A DNA stretch of 46,951 bases, from contig NZ_JAQMTY010000209.1 of the NCBI RefSeq assembly GCF_028330765.1, positions 1-46,951 of the forward strand, given 5' to 3'. Positions within the stretch are counted from its first letter, which is position 1. Each line of letters opens with the position of its first letter. Below the pieces are notes generated by a model. That model ran no database searches and was not told the origin of the DNA. It was given only the letters and a program-made list of their open reading frames with translations. This document shows positions 1 through 8,446 of this stretch, piece by piece. Origin of the DNA: Spirulina subsalsa CS-330. Lineage in GTDB: Bacteria; Cyanobacteriota; Cyanobacteriia; Cyanobacteriales; Spirulinaceae. Position numbers and translations under genes: made by a program.

Positions 1-69
1 TCGGTGGCTAGTGCCGTTCTTGGAGATATCGTGAGACCCACAGGTCGGACAGGTCATCTCAATAGCCAT
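1..69 (-). CDS. IS1-like transposase, 5' end only (runs off window)
   Basis: The minus strand from 69 reads MAIEMTCPTCGSHDISKNGT..., which has the CPxCGSxxIxKNGxxxxG pattern of the zinc-finger-like N-terminus of IS1-family InsA proteins. Only 23 codons lie inside the window. The bases between the ATG and about 104 have no gene and may hold the outer end of the element: read outward on the minus strand it starts GGCTACACAACTACGAT, and IS1 ends begin with GG. The neighbouring coding stump begins just outside this point, which fits an insertion there. The identification rests on the short N-terminal motif only; the rest of the element was not seen. Confidence 0.6.
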   Translation of the reverse strand, partial: MAIEMTCPTCGSHDISKNGTSHR

Positions 70-107
70 GAGCTTGTCTCCCTAGTTATCGTAGTTGTGT
101 AGCCTGA

Positions 108-263
108 TTTTCCTCCGTCCCGTGCATTAATGCACTACCCCAAAAGAAACTCGATGCCATCACCGAAAACCTCGAACGCCTCGAATGGTTCGGCCTCATC
201 ATCGCCACCACCGAAAACGGCATCCCCACCTGGCACACCGCCGACACAGCAACAGCCGCCTAA
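108..263 (+). pseudogene. C-terminal stump of an unknown gene cut off beside the IS element
   Basis: An open frame without any start codon runs from just after an in-frame TGA at 105-107 to the TAA at 261-263. Its translation includes LPQKKLDAITENLERL and ends in HTADTATAA. Codon use is C-ending like genuine genes of this genome, and the stop lies three bases before the ATG of the next gene, as expected of a gene in the same operon. I infer that the IS1-like element removed its 5' part. The family is not recognised. A perfect 14-bp palindrome, GTGCATTAATGCAC, sits at 122-135 near the junction. Confidence 0.5.
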
Positions 264-266
264 GCC

Positions 267-575
267 ATGACGATTCGTTTTGAAATTACAACCCCCCTCG
301 GTTTTCACGTCCGAACCACAGAAACCCACTGGCAAAGGCTCATCATCAAACATCCCGACATCGCCGATCTTGAACAATTCGTGCAGCAAGCACTACACAG
401 TCCTGATGAAATTCGCAGAAGTAGCCGTGATGAATGCGTTTTCTTGTTCTACTCTATCCGTAAGCCCCAACGCTGGGTTGTTGCTGTAGCCCGACAATTA
501 AACGGAGAGGGCTTTTTGATCACCGCCTATCAAACCGACGCAATCAAAGAAGGAGTGACGCTGTGGCCCAAGTAA
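267..575 (+). CDS. PBECR/DUF4258-like small protein, putative toxin
   Basis: This 102-residue protein resembles the RelE/barnase-EndoU-like small nuclease families (PBECR2 or DUF4258-like) that are abundant in cyanobacteria. Visible signs are an N-terminal beta region, a WQRLIIKHPDI segment (residues 23-33), a helix followed by SPDEIRRS, then FLFYSI and VVAVARQL strands and a C-terminal ITAYQTDAIKEG. It is immediately followed by a DUF2283 gene whose start overlaps its end by 13 bases, so the two are almost certainly cotranslated. A toxin role with DUF2283 as antitoxin is inference from this pairing and the neighbouring hicBA. The ATG at 267 is chosen because it follows the upstream stump by three bases. 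Confidence 0.6.
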   Translation: MTIRFEITTPLGFHVRTTETHWQRLIIKHPDIADLEQFVQQALHSPDEIRRSSRDECVFLFYSIRKPQRWVVAVARQLNGEGFLITAYQTDAIKEGVTLWPK

Positions 576-790
576 AAGTCTTCTACGAACCCGAACTCGA
601 ACTACTCACCGTTTTTTGGCAAAGCCCCCGCCCGAATCAAATCTGCACCGAACTCGGCAATGGCATCATTTTGATCAAAGATGCCGACAGCGGCGAACCT
701 ATTGGCATGGAACTGCTGGCCTATAAACCGGGGGATGCTCGGTTTGACTCCGTGAGTGTTGAAATTGGCACGGCGCAATCGGTCGCCTAA
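563..790 (+). CDS. DUF2283 family protein, putative antitoxin partner
   Basis: A 75-residue protein with the DUF2283 layout: VKVFYEPELELLTVFW near the N-terminus, a glycine turn (ELGNGIILIKD) and a closing strand, SVSVEIG. It starts at GTG 563, which has a good AAGGAG ribosome-binding site at 549-554 inside the upstream gene and overlaps that gene by 13 bases. DUF2283 genes are commonly paired with small DUF4258/PBECR-type genes in cyanobacteria. Its biochemical role is not established; acting as the cognate antitoxin is an inference. Confidence 0.7.
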   Translation: MAQVKVFYEPELELLTVFWQSPRPNQICTELGNGIILIKDADSGEPIGMELLAYKPGDARFDSVSVEIGTAQSVA

Positions 791-885
791 CGATGCGCTA
801 TTGTAGCCAGGGTTTTGAAAAATTTAAGGCTCTTGCTTGCGCTACGCTAAACCCTAGAAGCTCAACACGCTTAGAAGTCATTGCC

Positions 886-1095
886 ATGAAAACACGTCAA
901 TTCACTGTCATTGTTCATCAAGAAGACGGGATGTACATTGCCCAATGTCCAGAAGTGGGCACGGTGGATCAGGGTGAAACTCCTGAGGCAGCGATCGCAG
1001 GTCTACAAGAAGCCACACGCCTTTATCTTGAAACCTTCCCCCTGCCAGAAACGACACCTCCGCTCGTCACCAGTATGGAAGTCAGCTATGCCTAG
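886..1095 (+). CDS. hicB: HicB family antitoxin
   Basis: A 69-residue HicB-like protein (partial RNase H-like fold): MKTRQFTVIVHQEDG, then YIAQCPEVGTVDQGETPEAA and a closing helix. This is the typical HicB pattern of a substrate-like fold followed by the EAAIAGLQEA helix. The in-frame ATG at 793 would add 31 unrelated residues, so 886, where homology begins, is preferred. It lacks a visible C-terminal DNA-binding domain, so operon autoregulation may need another surface. It precedes hicA with an 8-base overlap. Here the antitoxin comes first, the reverse of the classical hicA-hicB order but common in cyanobacteria. Confidence 0.8.
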   Translation: MKTRQFTVIVHQEDGMYIAQCPEVGTVDQGETPEAAIAGLQEATRLYLETFPLPETTPPLVTSMEVSYA

Positions 1096-1312
1096 GCTGC
1101 CTCGTGTTTCCAGTAAGAAAGTAATTCGAGTTCTCAAGGGTCTGGGGTTTCAGTCAGTTCGTCAAACGGGTCATGTTGTTTTGAAAAAAGTAACCACCGA
1201 TGGTGTGGTGGGCTGCGTTGTACCGATGCACCGTGAATTAAAAATTGGCACGTTAAGCAGCATCCTCAAACAAGCAAAAATCTCACCGGATGATTTTATT
1301 GACCATCTTTGA
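1088..1312 (+). CDS. hicA: HicA family mRNA interferase toxin
   Basis: This 74-residue protein has the HicA dsRNA-binding-like layout: MPRLPRVSSKKVIRVLKGLGF, then RQTGHVVLKK with the conserved histidine (residue 29) that in HicA toxins is needed for RNA cleavage, then VVPMHRELKIGTLSSILKQA and the C-terminal ISPDDFIDHL. The usual G-S-H is T-G-H here. The start ATG at 1088 overlaps the hicB stop, which supports translational coupling. The longer upstream frame is a hicB shadow. It is expected to cleave mRNA or tmRNA when HicB is depleted. Confidence 0.82.
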   Translation: MPRLPRVSSKKVIRVLKGLGFQSVRQTGHVVLKKVTTDGVVGCVVPMHRELKIGTLSSILKQAKISPDDFIDHL

Positions 1313-1348
1313 GCGATGTGAAGTTGTTACTCTCCTTGACCCGTGGGA

Positions 1349-1867
1349 TCAAGCGGGAGGGGAGAGCGCGATCGCGCCGTCGGGGGTAAAGTGGCAGGCT
1401 TGGGGTTCCGCGAGACCGTTGGCAAAATGGCCCCCCTGATCAGCCCAGTAGAAGCCGAAAAAGAGCGGGTTGGCAGCGGTGGGGTTGAGGATTTTGCCCG
1501 CGTAGAGGTTGGGGGCGAGACAGCGGGCGATCGCAGGCAGGGGCGGGAAGGTGAGGGTATCGAGGGGAACCGGATCGGAGTGAAGGTATTAGGTGTCGGT
1601 TTCGGGATGTTGGATGATGCTCCCCGTCCCAATCGCGAGATTATCCCAGCGGTGGGGCGCAGGATGGGGGGTTAATGCTGGTGCTGGGAGGGCGTGCCAG
1701 CCCCAAGCCGTTCGCACCGCATGGCCAACAGTGGCGCGATCGTGGCGGCGTTCGGGATTGTAGCCACAGGCCGCCGGATCTGCCTGGAGATAGAACAAAT
1801 GCAAGGTTTCCCCCTGCCAGGCAAACCAAAAATCCCAAATATACCGATTCAGCGGAAACCACGCCAC
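1349..1867 (-). pseudogene. Decayed glycosidase-like (five-bladed propeller) gene
   Basis: Two stretches of one minus-strand frame look like the ends of a glycoside-hydrolase-like protein. The first (from GTG 1867) contains YIWDFWFAWQGETLHLFYLQ, RHDRATVGHA and WDNLAIGTGSIIQHPET, typical of the N-terminal blades of GH32/43/68-type proteins. After an in-frame TAA at 1589-1591 the same frame continues with YLHSDPVPL and YAGKILNPTAANPLFFGFYW, then FANGLAEPQA, before a TGA at 1349-1351. The middle of the protein (roughly 100-150 residues) is absent. The gene is therefore broken by an internal deletion and a stop codon. The exact glycosidase family is uncertain. Confidence 0.6.
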
Positions 1868-1960
1868 GCCCTATCCCTCCTGTTGACAGCGATCGCGCAA
1901 TAGAGCATCAGCATACCGAATGAACGATGGGATAGCGGGGGAGAGTCGTGATCAGGAACG

Positions 1961-1989
1961 CTCAAGGCTGACTATGTCGCCGCCTTGAG
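1961..1989 (-). terminator. Hairpin 3' of hemB
   Basis: The arms CTCAAGGC (1961-1968) and GCCTTGAG (1982-1989) pair perfectly around a 13-nt loop, 40 bases beyond the hemB stop. There is no T-run after it on the minus strand, so it may be a processing hairpin, not an intrinsic terminator. Confidence 0.3.
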
Positions 1990-2029
1990 TCGTTAGGAGA
2001 GCAATGCAGGCGATCGCGGCGCGGCGATC

Positions 2030-3013
2030 TTAGCCCCGTAGCCAGCGCACGGCATCTTTGGCGTGATAGGTGAGAATCAAATCAGCCCCGGCACGTTTAA
2101 AGCTGGTGAGGGTTTCGAGCACCATCCGCTCTTCATCAACCCAGCCGTTGAGGGCGGCGGCTTTGACCATGGCATATTCCCCCGAAACATTGTAGGCAGC
2201 AACGGGGAGATTCGTCATTTCTTTAACGCGCCAAATGATATCCATATAGGCCAGGGCGGGCTTGACCATCAGCATATCTGCGCCTTCTTGGATGTCGAGT
2301 TCCACTTCTTTGAGGGCTTCGCGACCGTTGGCGGGGTCCATTTGGTAGGTGCGGCGATCGCCAAATTGAGGCGAGGAATCGGCGGCATCCCGGAAGGGGC
2401 CATAGTAGGCCGAGGCATATTTCGCCGCGTAGGACAGGATCGGAATCTGGGTAAAGCCCGCCTCATCGAGACCCTGGCGAATGGCAGTGACAAACCCATC
2501 CATCATCCCGGAGGGGGCGATAATATCGGCTCCGGCCTTGGCTTGGGAGACGGCGGTTTTTTTGAGGAGTTCGAGGGTGGGATCATTGAGGACGCGGCCG
2601 GTGAGATCGCCCACTTCGAGATAGCCACAATGGCCGTGGCTGGTGTATTCGCACAGGCAAGTGTCGGCGATGACGGTGAGACCTTCGACAGCTTCTTTAA
2701 TGGCGGTGGCGGCTTTTTGGACGATGCCGCAATCATGCCAGGCTCCGGTGGCTTCGGTGTCTTTGCTGTCGGGGATGCCGAACAGAATCACGGCGGGAAT
2801 GCCGAGGTCGCGCACTTCTTTGGCTTCTTCGACGATTTTGTCGATGGAGAGTTGATAGACCCCCGGCATTGAGGTGACCTCGTTGGCGATGCTCTCACCG
2901 GGGACGGCAAAGAGGGGATAGATGAGATCATCGGCGGTGAGGGTGTTTTCGCGCACCATCCGGCGGAGGGGGTCGGTTTGGCGCAGGCGGCGGGGGCGAT
3001 GGGTGGGAAACAT
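2030..3013 (-). CDS. hemB: Porphobilinogen synthase (delta-aminolevulinic acid dehydratase)
   Basis: This 327-residue enzyme condenses two 5-aminolevulinate molecules to porphobilinogen in the cytosol, the first common step to haem, chlorophyll and bilins. The length is normal for the family. The two active-site lysines are visible in [16 protein letters not shown] (K198) and [10 protein letters not shown] (K251, the Schiff-base lysine). The zinc-type cysteine triad is present in [14 protein letters not shown] (C119, C121, C129). The start ATG at 3013 follows an AT-rich leader. It appears to be a single-gene unit downstream of the lipoprotein gene, separated from it by 125 bases that carry a HIP1 inverted repeat. 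Confidence 0.97.
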   Translation of the reverse strand: MFPTHRPRRLRQTDPLRRMVRENTLTADDLIYPLFAVPGESIANEVTSMPGVYQLSIDKIVEEAKEVRDLGIPAVILFGIPDSKDTEATGAWHDCGIVQKAATAIKEAVEGLTVIADTCLCEYTSHGHCGYLEVGDLTGRVLNDPTLELLKKTAVSQAKAGADIIAPSGMMDGFVTAIRQGLDEAGFTQIPILSYAAKYASAYYGPFRDAADSSPQFGDRRTYQMDPANGREALKEVELDIQEGADMLMVKPALAYMDIIWRVKEMTNLPVAAYNVSGEYAMVKAAALNGWVDEERMVLETLTSFKRAGADLILTYHAKDAVRWLRG

Positions 3014-3066
3014 AGGAAAATTTTTAAAAGTTTGCTTAATTCGATTGCATTAAGGTTAACAGTGTA

Positions 3067-3100
3067 GGGCGATCGCATCCCTTCCCGGTTGCGATCGCCC
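3067..3100. repeat. HIP1-containing inverted repeat
   Basis: Two GCGATCGC octamers sit inside an 11-bp perfect inverted repeat, GGGCGATCGCA (3067-3077) and TGCGATCGCCC (3090-3100), in the spacer between the lipoprotein gene and hemB. The paired octamers could form a stable hairpin after the lipoprotein gene. No T-run follows on either strand. Confidence 0.5.
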
Positions 3101-3138
3101 CAGCTTGAAACGTTTTGTAACGTTTAACCGGGTCGGGA

Positions 3139-3963
3139 TTACCAGTCGCTAGAATCCACCAATTCCAAACCGGGCGAGTTGAGAATTTCCTCTCCCCCCT
3201 GCCAGACTAAAAGCGTGGTGGGAGCGTCCCCGTTTTCCGTCAATTCCGTGGAGAGGGTGTAGGCATAGTCGCCATTTTCCCAAGCCATATTACAGATCCC
3301 ATTGCGGCAGATCGTCACGCCCCCATCGAGGGCCAAGCAATTGCCTTGGGTATCACAGCCGTAATAGGTGAGGCCCCCCGTCCCATTCACCCCGTCCCAA
3401 CTGTCCAACTGGCCGATCGTCACCGTCCATTTCCCATTACTCAACACCTGCCAACTGTCCCCCAACATCACCGTATCGGTGATCAGGGTTTCAACGCGGG
3501 TTTTGCCGCAGGGTTCGGCGCTTTCACAGTCGGCGACATTTTCGTCACTGTAGACAAAGCGCACGGTTTGATTGATCAGGGCATCATTGCGATCGCAAAT
3601 CTCAAACCCCGCCCCAATCTCAAACACCTGCCCCTGACGATCCATCACCGTCGTGTAGCACATCAGATCACCAGTTTGGGTTGCGGTAATCGCGCCAATG
3701 CTGGGGTAGCCACGATCTTCAGGAAGCACGGCTTCTTCGGCGGCGTTTTCCGCCTCCTGTTCTGGGGTGAGGGTCGGGGTCTCGGCAGAGGTCGCGGCGA
3801 TTTCGGTCTCGTCTTCCACGAGTTCTTCTGTGACAGCCTCCGACTCTCCAGCCGGCGTTGTGGTATTGGTGCTCGATCCACAACTGCTCAACAACAAAAC
3901 TAGGGCGATCAAGCCCGTCATCATCCATGGTCGCTGCATCATAAATTTAGTATCCCAGAACAT
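3139..3963 (-). CDS. Putative lipoprotein of unknown function
   Basis: From the ATG at 3963 the protein has 274 residues. It starts with a lipoprotein signal: hydrophobic TGLIALVLLLSSC with the lipobox cysteine at residue 28, followed by a serine/threonine- and glutamate-rich linker (TEELVEDETEIAATSAET). The rest is a globular beta-rich region with several cysteines (DLMCYTTV, FEICDRN, ADCESAEPCGK, YYGCDTQGNCLAL, GVTICRNGICNM), which suggests disulfides in a periplasmic domain. A longer frame to 4050 overlaps the ATPase gene and lacks a signal, so 3963, with AGAGAG just upstream, is preferred. The gene lies 37 bases after the ATPase gene and may be cotranscribed. I do not recognise the family. 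Confidence 0.7.
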   Translation of the reverse strand: MFWDTKFMMQRPWMMTGLIALVLLLSSCGSSTNTTTPAGESEAVTEELVEDETEIAATSAETPTLTPEQEAENAAEEAVLPEDRGYPSIGAITATQTGDLMCYTTVMDRQGQVFEIGAGFEICDRNDALINQTVRFVYSDENVADCESAEPCGKTRVETLITDTVMLGDSWQVLSNGKWTVTIGQLDSWDGVNGTGGLTYYGCDTQGNCLALDGGVTICRNGICNMAWENGDYAYTLSTELTENGDAPTTLLVWQGGEEILNSPGLELVDSSDW

Positions 3964-4000
3964 TGTTTTCTCTCTGATCGCGAATGACGCACCCCAAAGC

Positions 4001-6796
4001 TTATTCCGGACGCATCGGGCGCATCCGTCGCTGCATGAAAAAGCGCACAAAGAGCTTTTCCCCTTCCACCCAGAGGAACATCAAACTACTAAACCCGAAA
4101 CAGATCAGCAGTTCCTCTTGGGTCAGCACACTCGTCCCGAAGAAATCACGCAGAACGGGCACATACACCAGCATCAGTTGCAATGCCGTTGTGCCAATCA
4201 CCGCCGCGAGCAGCGCCACGTTGGAAAACGGATTCATTTCAATGGTGAGTTGGGTGTACGATCGCGCCGCCAAGGCATGGCCCATTTGCGCCAAACAGAG
4301 GGTGGTAAACACCATCGTCCGCCAACTGTCGGGATGGGTTTCATACATCCACACCATCAGCACAATCGAGAAAATCGCAAAGACAATCCCAATCCGGACA
4401 ATATACGACCCTAGCCCCCGCGCAAAAATACTCTCGTTGGGATGAAACGGGGGACGCTGCATCACATTGGGTTCGGCGGGTTCGACGGCCAGGGCGAGGG
4501 CGGGTAAACCATCGGTCACGAGGTTCATCCAGAGGATTTGCAGCGGGGTGAGGGGTATAGAGGACAGGCCGAGAATGGGGGCAGCGGCAATGGTGATCAC
4601 TTCGCCGACGTTACTACCGAGGATGTATTTAATAAAGCGGCGAATATTGGTATAGACGACGCGCCCTTCTTCGGTGGCGGCGACGATGGTGGCAAAGTTG
4701 TCATCAAGCAGGATCATGTCGCTGGCTTCTTTGCTGACATCAGTGCCGGTGATGCCCATGGCGATGCCGATGTCGGCCTGTTTGAGGGCGGGGGCATCGT
4801 TGACCCCGTCACCGGTCATGGCGATGAATTTACCGCGCTTTTGCAGGGCTTTGACGATGCGGAGTTTATGTTCCGGGGAAACGCGGGCGTAGACATTGAC
4901 GGCTTCGACTTCCAGTTCTAGATCCGCTTGGGACATGGCTTCGAGGGTTTGGCCGGTGAGAACGTGACTGTTGGCCTCGGCAATGCCGAGACGCTGGGCG
5001 ATCGCGCTGGCCGTCAGTTGATGATCCCCGGTAATCATGATCGTGCGAATGCCCGCCGCCTTACAGCGGCGCACGGCTTCGGCTACTTCGGGGCGGGGCG
5101 CATCGAGCATCCCCACCAGTCCCAGCCACACCATCCCCTGTTCCGCATCTTCCCCCTCGGCGGGCAGGTGGTCGAGAAAACGATAGCCAAACCCTAAGAC
5201 CCGCAGGCCTTGGCTGGCCATTTCGGCGTTCATGCGGAGGACTTCGTCCCGTTCTTTGGCGGTGATCCGGTGGGCATGGTCGCCGAATTGATAGTAGTCG
5301 CAGCAGTTGAGGATCAGTTCGGGGGAGCCTTTGCAGAAGAGGGTATAGGCATCGGTTTTTTTGCGATCGCAACAGATCACACTCATCCGTTTGCGCTCGG
5401 AGGAAAACGGGATTTCATCCACCCGCTCAAACACCTCATCCAATTGGGATTGAAACAATCCCGCCTTCCCCGCCAAGGTGAGCAATGCCCCCTCGGTGGG
5501 GTCGCCCAAAATCCCCCAGTTTCCCGCTTCATCCTGTTGCAACAGGGCATCATTACAGAGCACCCCCGCCACCAAAACCCCTTGGATTTCGGAATAGGCT
5601 TTGGTCGCCACCACCTGGGCTTCCTGGGCAAAGAATTTACCGTCGGGGCTGTAACCTTCCCCGGTCACTCGTAATTGATTGCCCAGGGTTTGCACCATCT
5701 GCACCACCATTTTGTTTTGGGTCAGCGTCCCGGTTTTGTCCGAGCAAATGGTGTTGACGCTGCCGAGGGTTTCCACGGCGGGCAATTTCCGGATCAGGGC
5801 ATGGCGTTTTACCATCCGTTGCGTCCCAATCGCTAACGTGACCGTAATCACCGCTGGCAAGCCTTCGGGAACCACCGCCACCGCCATACTCAAGGACACC
5901 TCTACCAGTTCTTGGAGACGGCTAAAGTTACCGGCTTGGATAAAGCCAAAGCCCACCACCAAGGCCACCAACACCAGGGAACTGGTAACGAGGACATTCC
6001 CCAGTTGGGTCATCCGTTTTTGGAGGGGGGTGGGTTCATTCTCCACGCCTTGGATCAGGGTGGCGATCTTGCCGAGTTCGGTGTCCATGCCGGTGGCAAT
6101 GACGATCGCTTTCCCTCGCCCTTGCACCACTTCCGTGCCGCCAAACACCATGTTGAGGCGATCGCCCAAGGGGGTATTCTCGTCCAAGTCCAACGCCACT
6201 TGCTTATTTACGGCGGTGGATTCCCCGGTCAAGGCGGCTTCTCGGATTTGTAAATTGCTCATTTCGATCAATTGGCCATCCGCCGCCAACTGCACCCCGG
6301 CTTCCATCAGGAAAATATCCCCTGGTACGAGTTCATGGGCTTCAATTTCTTGCACCTGGCCGTTGCGGATGACCCGCACTTGGGGCGAAGACATCTGTTT
6401 CAAGCTGGCGAGGGCTTCCTCGGCGCGGACTTCTTGGATATAGCCCAGCAGACCGTTGAGTACCACGATCGCTAGGATGGCGATCGTATCTTTGAAGGGC
6501 AATCCCTCACTAGTACCATCCTGGAGGGACATAAAATCCAGCACCCCAGAAATAATGGCGACGGCGATTAACATCAGCAACATCACATTACTGAACTGAT
6601 CCACTAAAATATCCCAGCGGCTGCGGCCGGCGGTTTCCACCAGTTCATTGCTGCCGTAATGGAGGCGACGGCGTTCAATTTCTGCGGAGGTTAGGCCTTT
6701 CGTTGGGTCACTCTGCAAGGTTTTCAGAGTGTCTGCAACGGGGTGACTATGCCATGACTGATGGGGATTGGGAAGGGATGAATTGGGTGAGATCAC
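4001..6796 (-). CDS. pacL: P2A-type cation-transporting ATPase (calcium-type, PacL-like)
   Basis: A 931-residue P-type ATPase that should pump Ca2+ (possibly Mn2+) across the plasma or thylakoid membrane. The motifs are complete: actuator TGES (190-193), the M4 ion-site motif PEGLP (310-314) typical of SERCA-type pumps, the phosphorylation site DKTGT (353-357), nucleotide-binding KGSPE (489-493) and the hinge TGDGVND (661-667), with a C-terminal cation_ATPase_C region of four further helices. There is no heavy-metal-binding N-terminal domain or CPC motif, which argues against a P1B pump. The length matches PacL of Synechococcus. The symbol is by homology; substrate specificity is inferred. 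Confidence 0.9.
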   Translation of the reverse strand: MISPNSSLPNPHQSWHSHPVADTLKTLQSDPTKGLTSAEIERRRLHYGSNELVETAGRSRWDILVDQFSNVMLLMLIAVAIISGVLDFMSLQDGTSEGLPFKDTIAILAIVVLNGLLGYIQEVRAEEALASLKQMSSPQVRVIRNGQVQEIEAHELVPGDIFLMEAGVQLAADGQLIEMSNLQIREAALTGESTAVNKQVALDLDENTPLGDRLNMVFGGTEVVQGRGKAIVIATGMDTELGKIATLIQGVENEPTPLQKRMTQLGNVLVTSSLVLVALVVGFGFIQAGNFSRLQELVEVSLSMAVAVVPEGLPAVITVTLAIGTQRMVKRHALIRKLPAVETLGSVNTICSDKTGTLTQNKMVVQMVQTLGNQLRVTGEGYSPDGKFFAQEAQVVATKAYSEIQGVLVAGVLCNDALLQQDEAGNWGILGDPTEGALLTLAGKAGLFQSQLDEVFERVDEIPFSSERKRMSVICCDRKKTDAYTLFCKGSPELILNCCDYYQFGDHAHRITAKERDEVLRMNAEMASQGLRVLGFGYRFLDHLPAEGEDAEQGMVWLGLVGMLDAPRPEVAEAVRRCKAAGIRTIMITGDHQLTASAIAQRLGIAEANSHVLTGQTLEAMSQADLELEVEAVNVYARVSPEHKLRIVKALQKRGKFIAMTGDGVNDAPALKQADIGIAMGITGTDVSKEASDMILLDDNFATIVAATEEGRVVYTNIRRFIKYILGSNVGEVITIAAAPILGLSSIPLTPLQILWMNLVTDGLPALALAVEPAEPNVMQRPPFHPNESIFARGLGSYIVRIGIVFAIFSIVLMVWMYETHPDSWRTMVFTTLCLAQMGHALAARSYTQLTIEMNPFSNVALLAAVIGTTALQLMLVYVPVLRDFFGTSVLTQEELLICFGFSSLMFLWVEGEKLFVRFFMQRRMRPMRPE

Positions 6797-6911
6797 GGGT
6801 GCTTACAGGAAAAATGAGCAGGATAGGGTCAGCGGGCAGGATGCAGAGGGGTTGGGAGCGAGGCCGTTGAGCAGTATCGAGATGCTCTTGATGCGATCGC
6901 ACCCCCACCCA

Positions 6912-7547
6912 TTAATTTTGAGTCGGATTTGATAACAATGATCTTACAAAAATAAATCCCCCTCCTAGGGCCGTGGCGATCATCAAAATCACGGCCACCC
7001 ACAACAGCCACCCGCTCATTTCTGCCGAAGCTTGGCCAGAACGGGAGCGACGCATGGGTTCTGCGATCGTGGCGACGGGATCATCCAGGGCCGGATCGGC
7101 TTCAAAAAAGGGCGGCATCACCGCATCTAGAGCAGATGGATCAGCCTCCGCGCCGGGTTCTGGTGCGTAGGTCGGTTCCGGCGCATAGGCAGGTTCGGGG
7201 GGTGCTGCCAGGGTTTGGAAGGGCTGCAAGCTCCCGGCAATTTGCTGGAGTGCCTGGCCCATCATCTGGTTTTGCTGGTGGAGGTGTTGGTTTTCGCCTT
7301 GGAGGTGGTGGAGTTGGGCTTTGAGGGTTTGGAGTTCGTCGGCCAGTTGGCGGTAGACCGTGATCGGTACGGCGGCTTGATAGCCGCTTTTGGAGTCTTC
7401 GGGGGGGGGAGGTGCTGGCGGGGTTTTCGGGTTGGCCAGCTTCAGGGGGCCTCCTTTTTCGGGGCGCGGTTTGGCCGCGGGCGCAGCTTGGGACTGGGCC
7501 TGCTTTTGCTGTTCGAGTTGATATTTAAAACGCGGTTTGTTTGTCAT
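6912..7547 (-). CDS. C-terminally membrane-anchored protein with coiled coil
   Basis: From the ATG at 7547 (MTNKPRFKYQLEQQKQ...) this is a 211-residue protein. It begins with a basic, Gln/Ala/Pro-rich segment, then has a predicted coiled coil (YRQLADELQTLKAQLHHLQ and following heptads, roughly residues 65-110), an acidic proline-rich linker (AYAPEPTYAPEPG) and a single transmembrane helix near the end (WLLWVAVILMIATALGGGFIF). The topology is that of a tail-anchored cytosolic protein. An alternative upstream ATG at 7625 adds 26 residues without homology and overlaps thiD. It follows ftsZ and thiD on the same strand, so a role in cell division is possible but speculative. Family not recognised. 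Confidence 0.65.
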   Translation of the reverse strand: MTNKPRFKYQLEQQKQAQSQAAPAAKPRPEKGGPLKLANPKTPPAPPPPEDSKSGYQAAVPITVYRQLADELQTLKAQLHHLQGENQHLHQQNQMMGQALQQIAGSLQPFQTLAAPPEPAYAPEPTYAPEPGAEADPSALDAVMPPFFEADPALDDPVATIAEPMRRSRSGQASAEMSGWLLWVAVILMIATALGGGFIFVRSLLSNPTQN

Positions 7548-7621
7548 AGCCCAAATAACCCTAGAACGTTCGGTGTTGAAGTAATGGGACGGGTGCGATC
7601 GCACCGGTTCAAGCACCCACA

Positions 7622-8440
7622 TCACGATGCGGGTGATGCGGGTGCTGTGAGGAGGGGGTAAAAATGCCCCACAGGGCCGGTTCCTTGGCCAATGGCGAGG
7701 CCGTGGTGGAGGGCTTGGGTGACGTATTGTTTAGCGCGGCGCACGCTGGTGAGGCGATCGTGACCGAGGGCGAGGTTAGCGGCGATCGCTGCCGAGAGAG
7801 TGCAGCCCGTGCCGTGGGTGTGGGGAGTGGCTACCGCTGGCCCTGGGAGCCAGTCCCACTCTTGCCCGTCGTACCAAAGATCCACCCCCCGCAGCGCGTT
7901 GGTAAAACCGCCCCCTTTCAGGAGTACAGGAACGTGGCTATCTTGGTAAATTCCCTGGGCGGCGGCCTGCATGGTGTCGGGGTCGTGAATCTCCATCTGC
8001 GCCAAAATCTGGGCTTCGTAACGATTGGGCGTAATCAAGACGGCATGGGGAAAAATCTGCTCGCGCAAAATTGCGATCGCCCCATCCTCAATCAACTGCA
8101 CCCCCGCCCGCGACACCATCACCGGATCAACCACCAGATTGGCGATCGGATGCGCCCTCAACACCGCCGCCACCGCCGTCATAATCTCGCCATTCAACAG
8201 CATGCCCGTTTTCGCCGCCGTGATGCCGATATCCGATCGCACCGCGTCGATTTGGGCCACCACCGCTTCCGGCGGTAGGGCATCGACGCGATTCACCCCC
8301 ATCGTATTTTGAGCCGTGACACAGGTGATCGCCGTCATGCCATGGACACAATGCATCGCCAGGGTGCGGAGATCGGCCTGAATCCCCGCCCCACCACCAC
8401 TGTCAGACCCTGCGATCGTCAACACCGTCGGGATCGTCAT
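7622..8440 (-). CDS. thiD: Hydroxymethylpyrimidine/phosphomethylpyrimidine kinase
   Basis: A 272-residue ribokinase-family enzyme that phosphorylates HMP and HMP-P in thiamine pyrophosphate synthesis. It opens with TVLTIAGSDSGGGAGIQADL, the ThiD substrate-site signature. The middle has VVDPVMVSRAG, LITPNRYEAQ and VLLKGGGF, and the anion hole and catalytic aspartate are in TPHTHGTGCTLSAAIAANLA near residue 205-225. The length is normal for monofunctional ThiD. The start lies six bases after the ftsZ stop, so it is probably cotranscribed with ftsZ. Confidence 0.95.
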   Translation of the reverse strand: MTIPTVLTIAGSDSGGGAGIQADLRTLAMHCVHGMTAITCVTAQNTMGVNRVDALPPEAVVAQIDAVRSDIGITAAKTGMLLNGEIMTAVAAVLRAHPIANLVVDPVMVSRAGVQLIEDGAIAILREQIFPHAVLITPNRYEAQILAQMEIHDPDTMQAAAQGIYQDSHVPVLLKGGGFTNALRGVDLWYDGQEWDWLPGPAVATPHTHGTGCTLSAAIAANLALGHDRLTSVRRAKQYVTQALHHGLAIGQGTGPVGHFYPLLTAPASPAS

Positions 8441-8446
8441 GGCTCG

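Noticed and set aside
793-885. Upstream extension of hicB to ATG 793
   Set aside because: The extra 31 residues have no HicB similarity; ATG 886 matches the family N-terminus.
2063-2872. Long plus-strand frame opposite hemB
   Set aside because: It is the antisense shadow of hemB; composition (Gly/Phe/Asp-rich) and lack of a ribosome-binding site show it is not coding.
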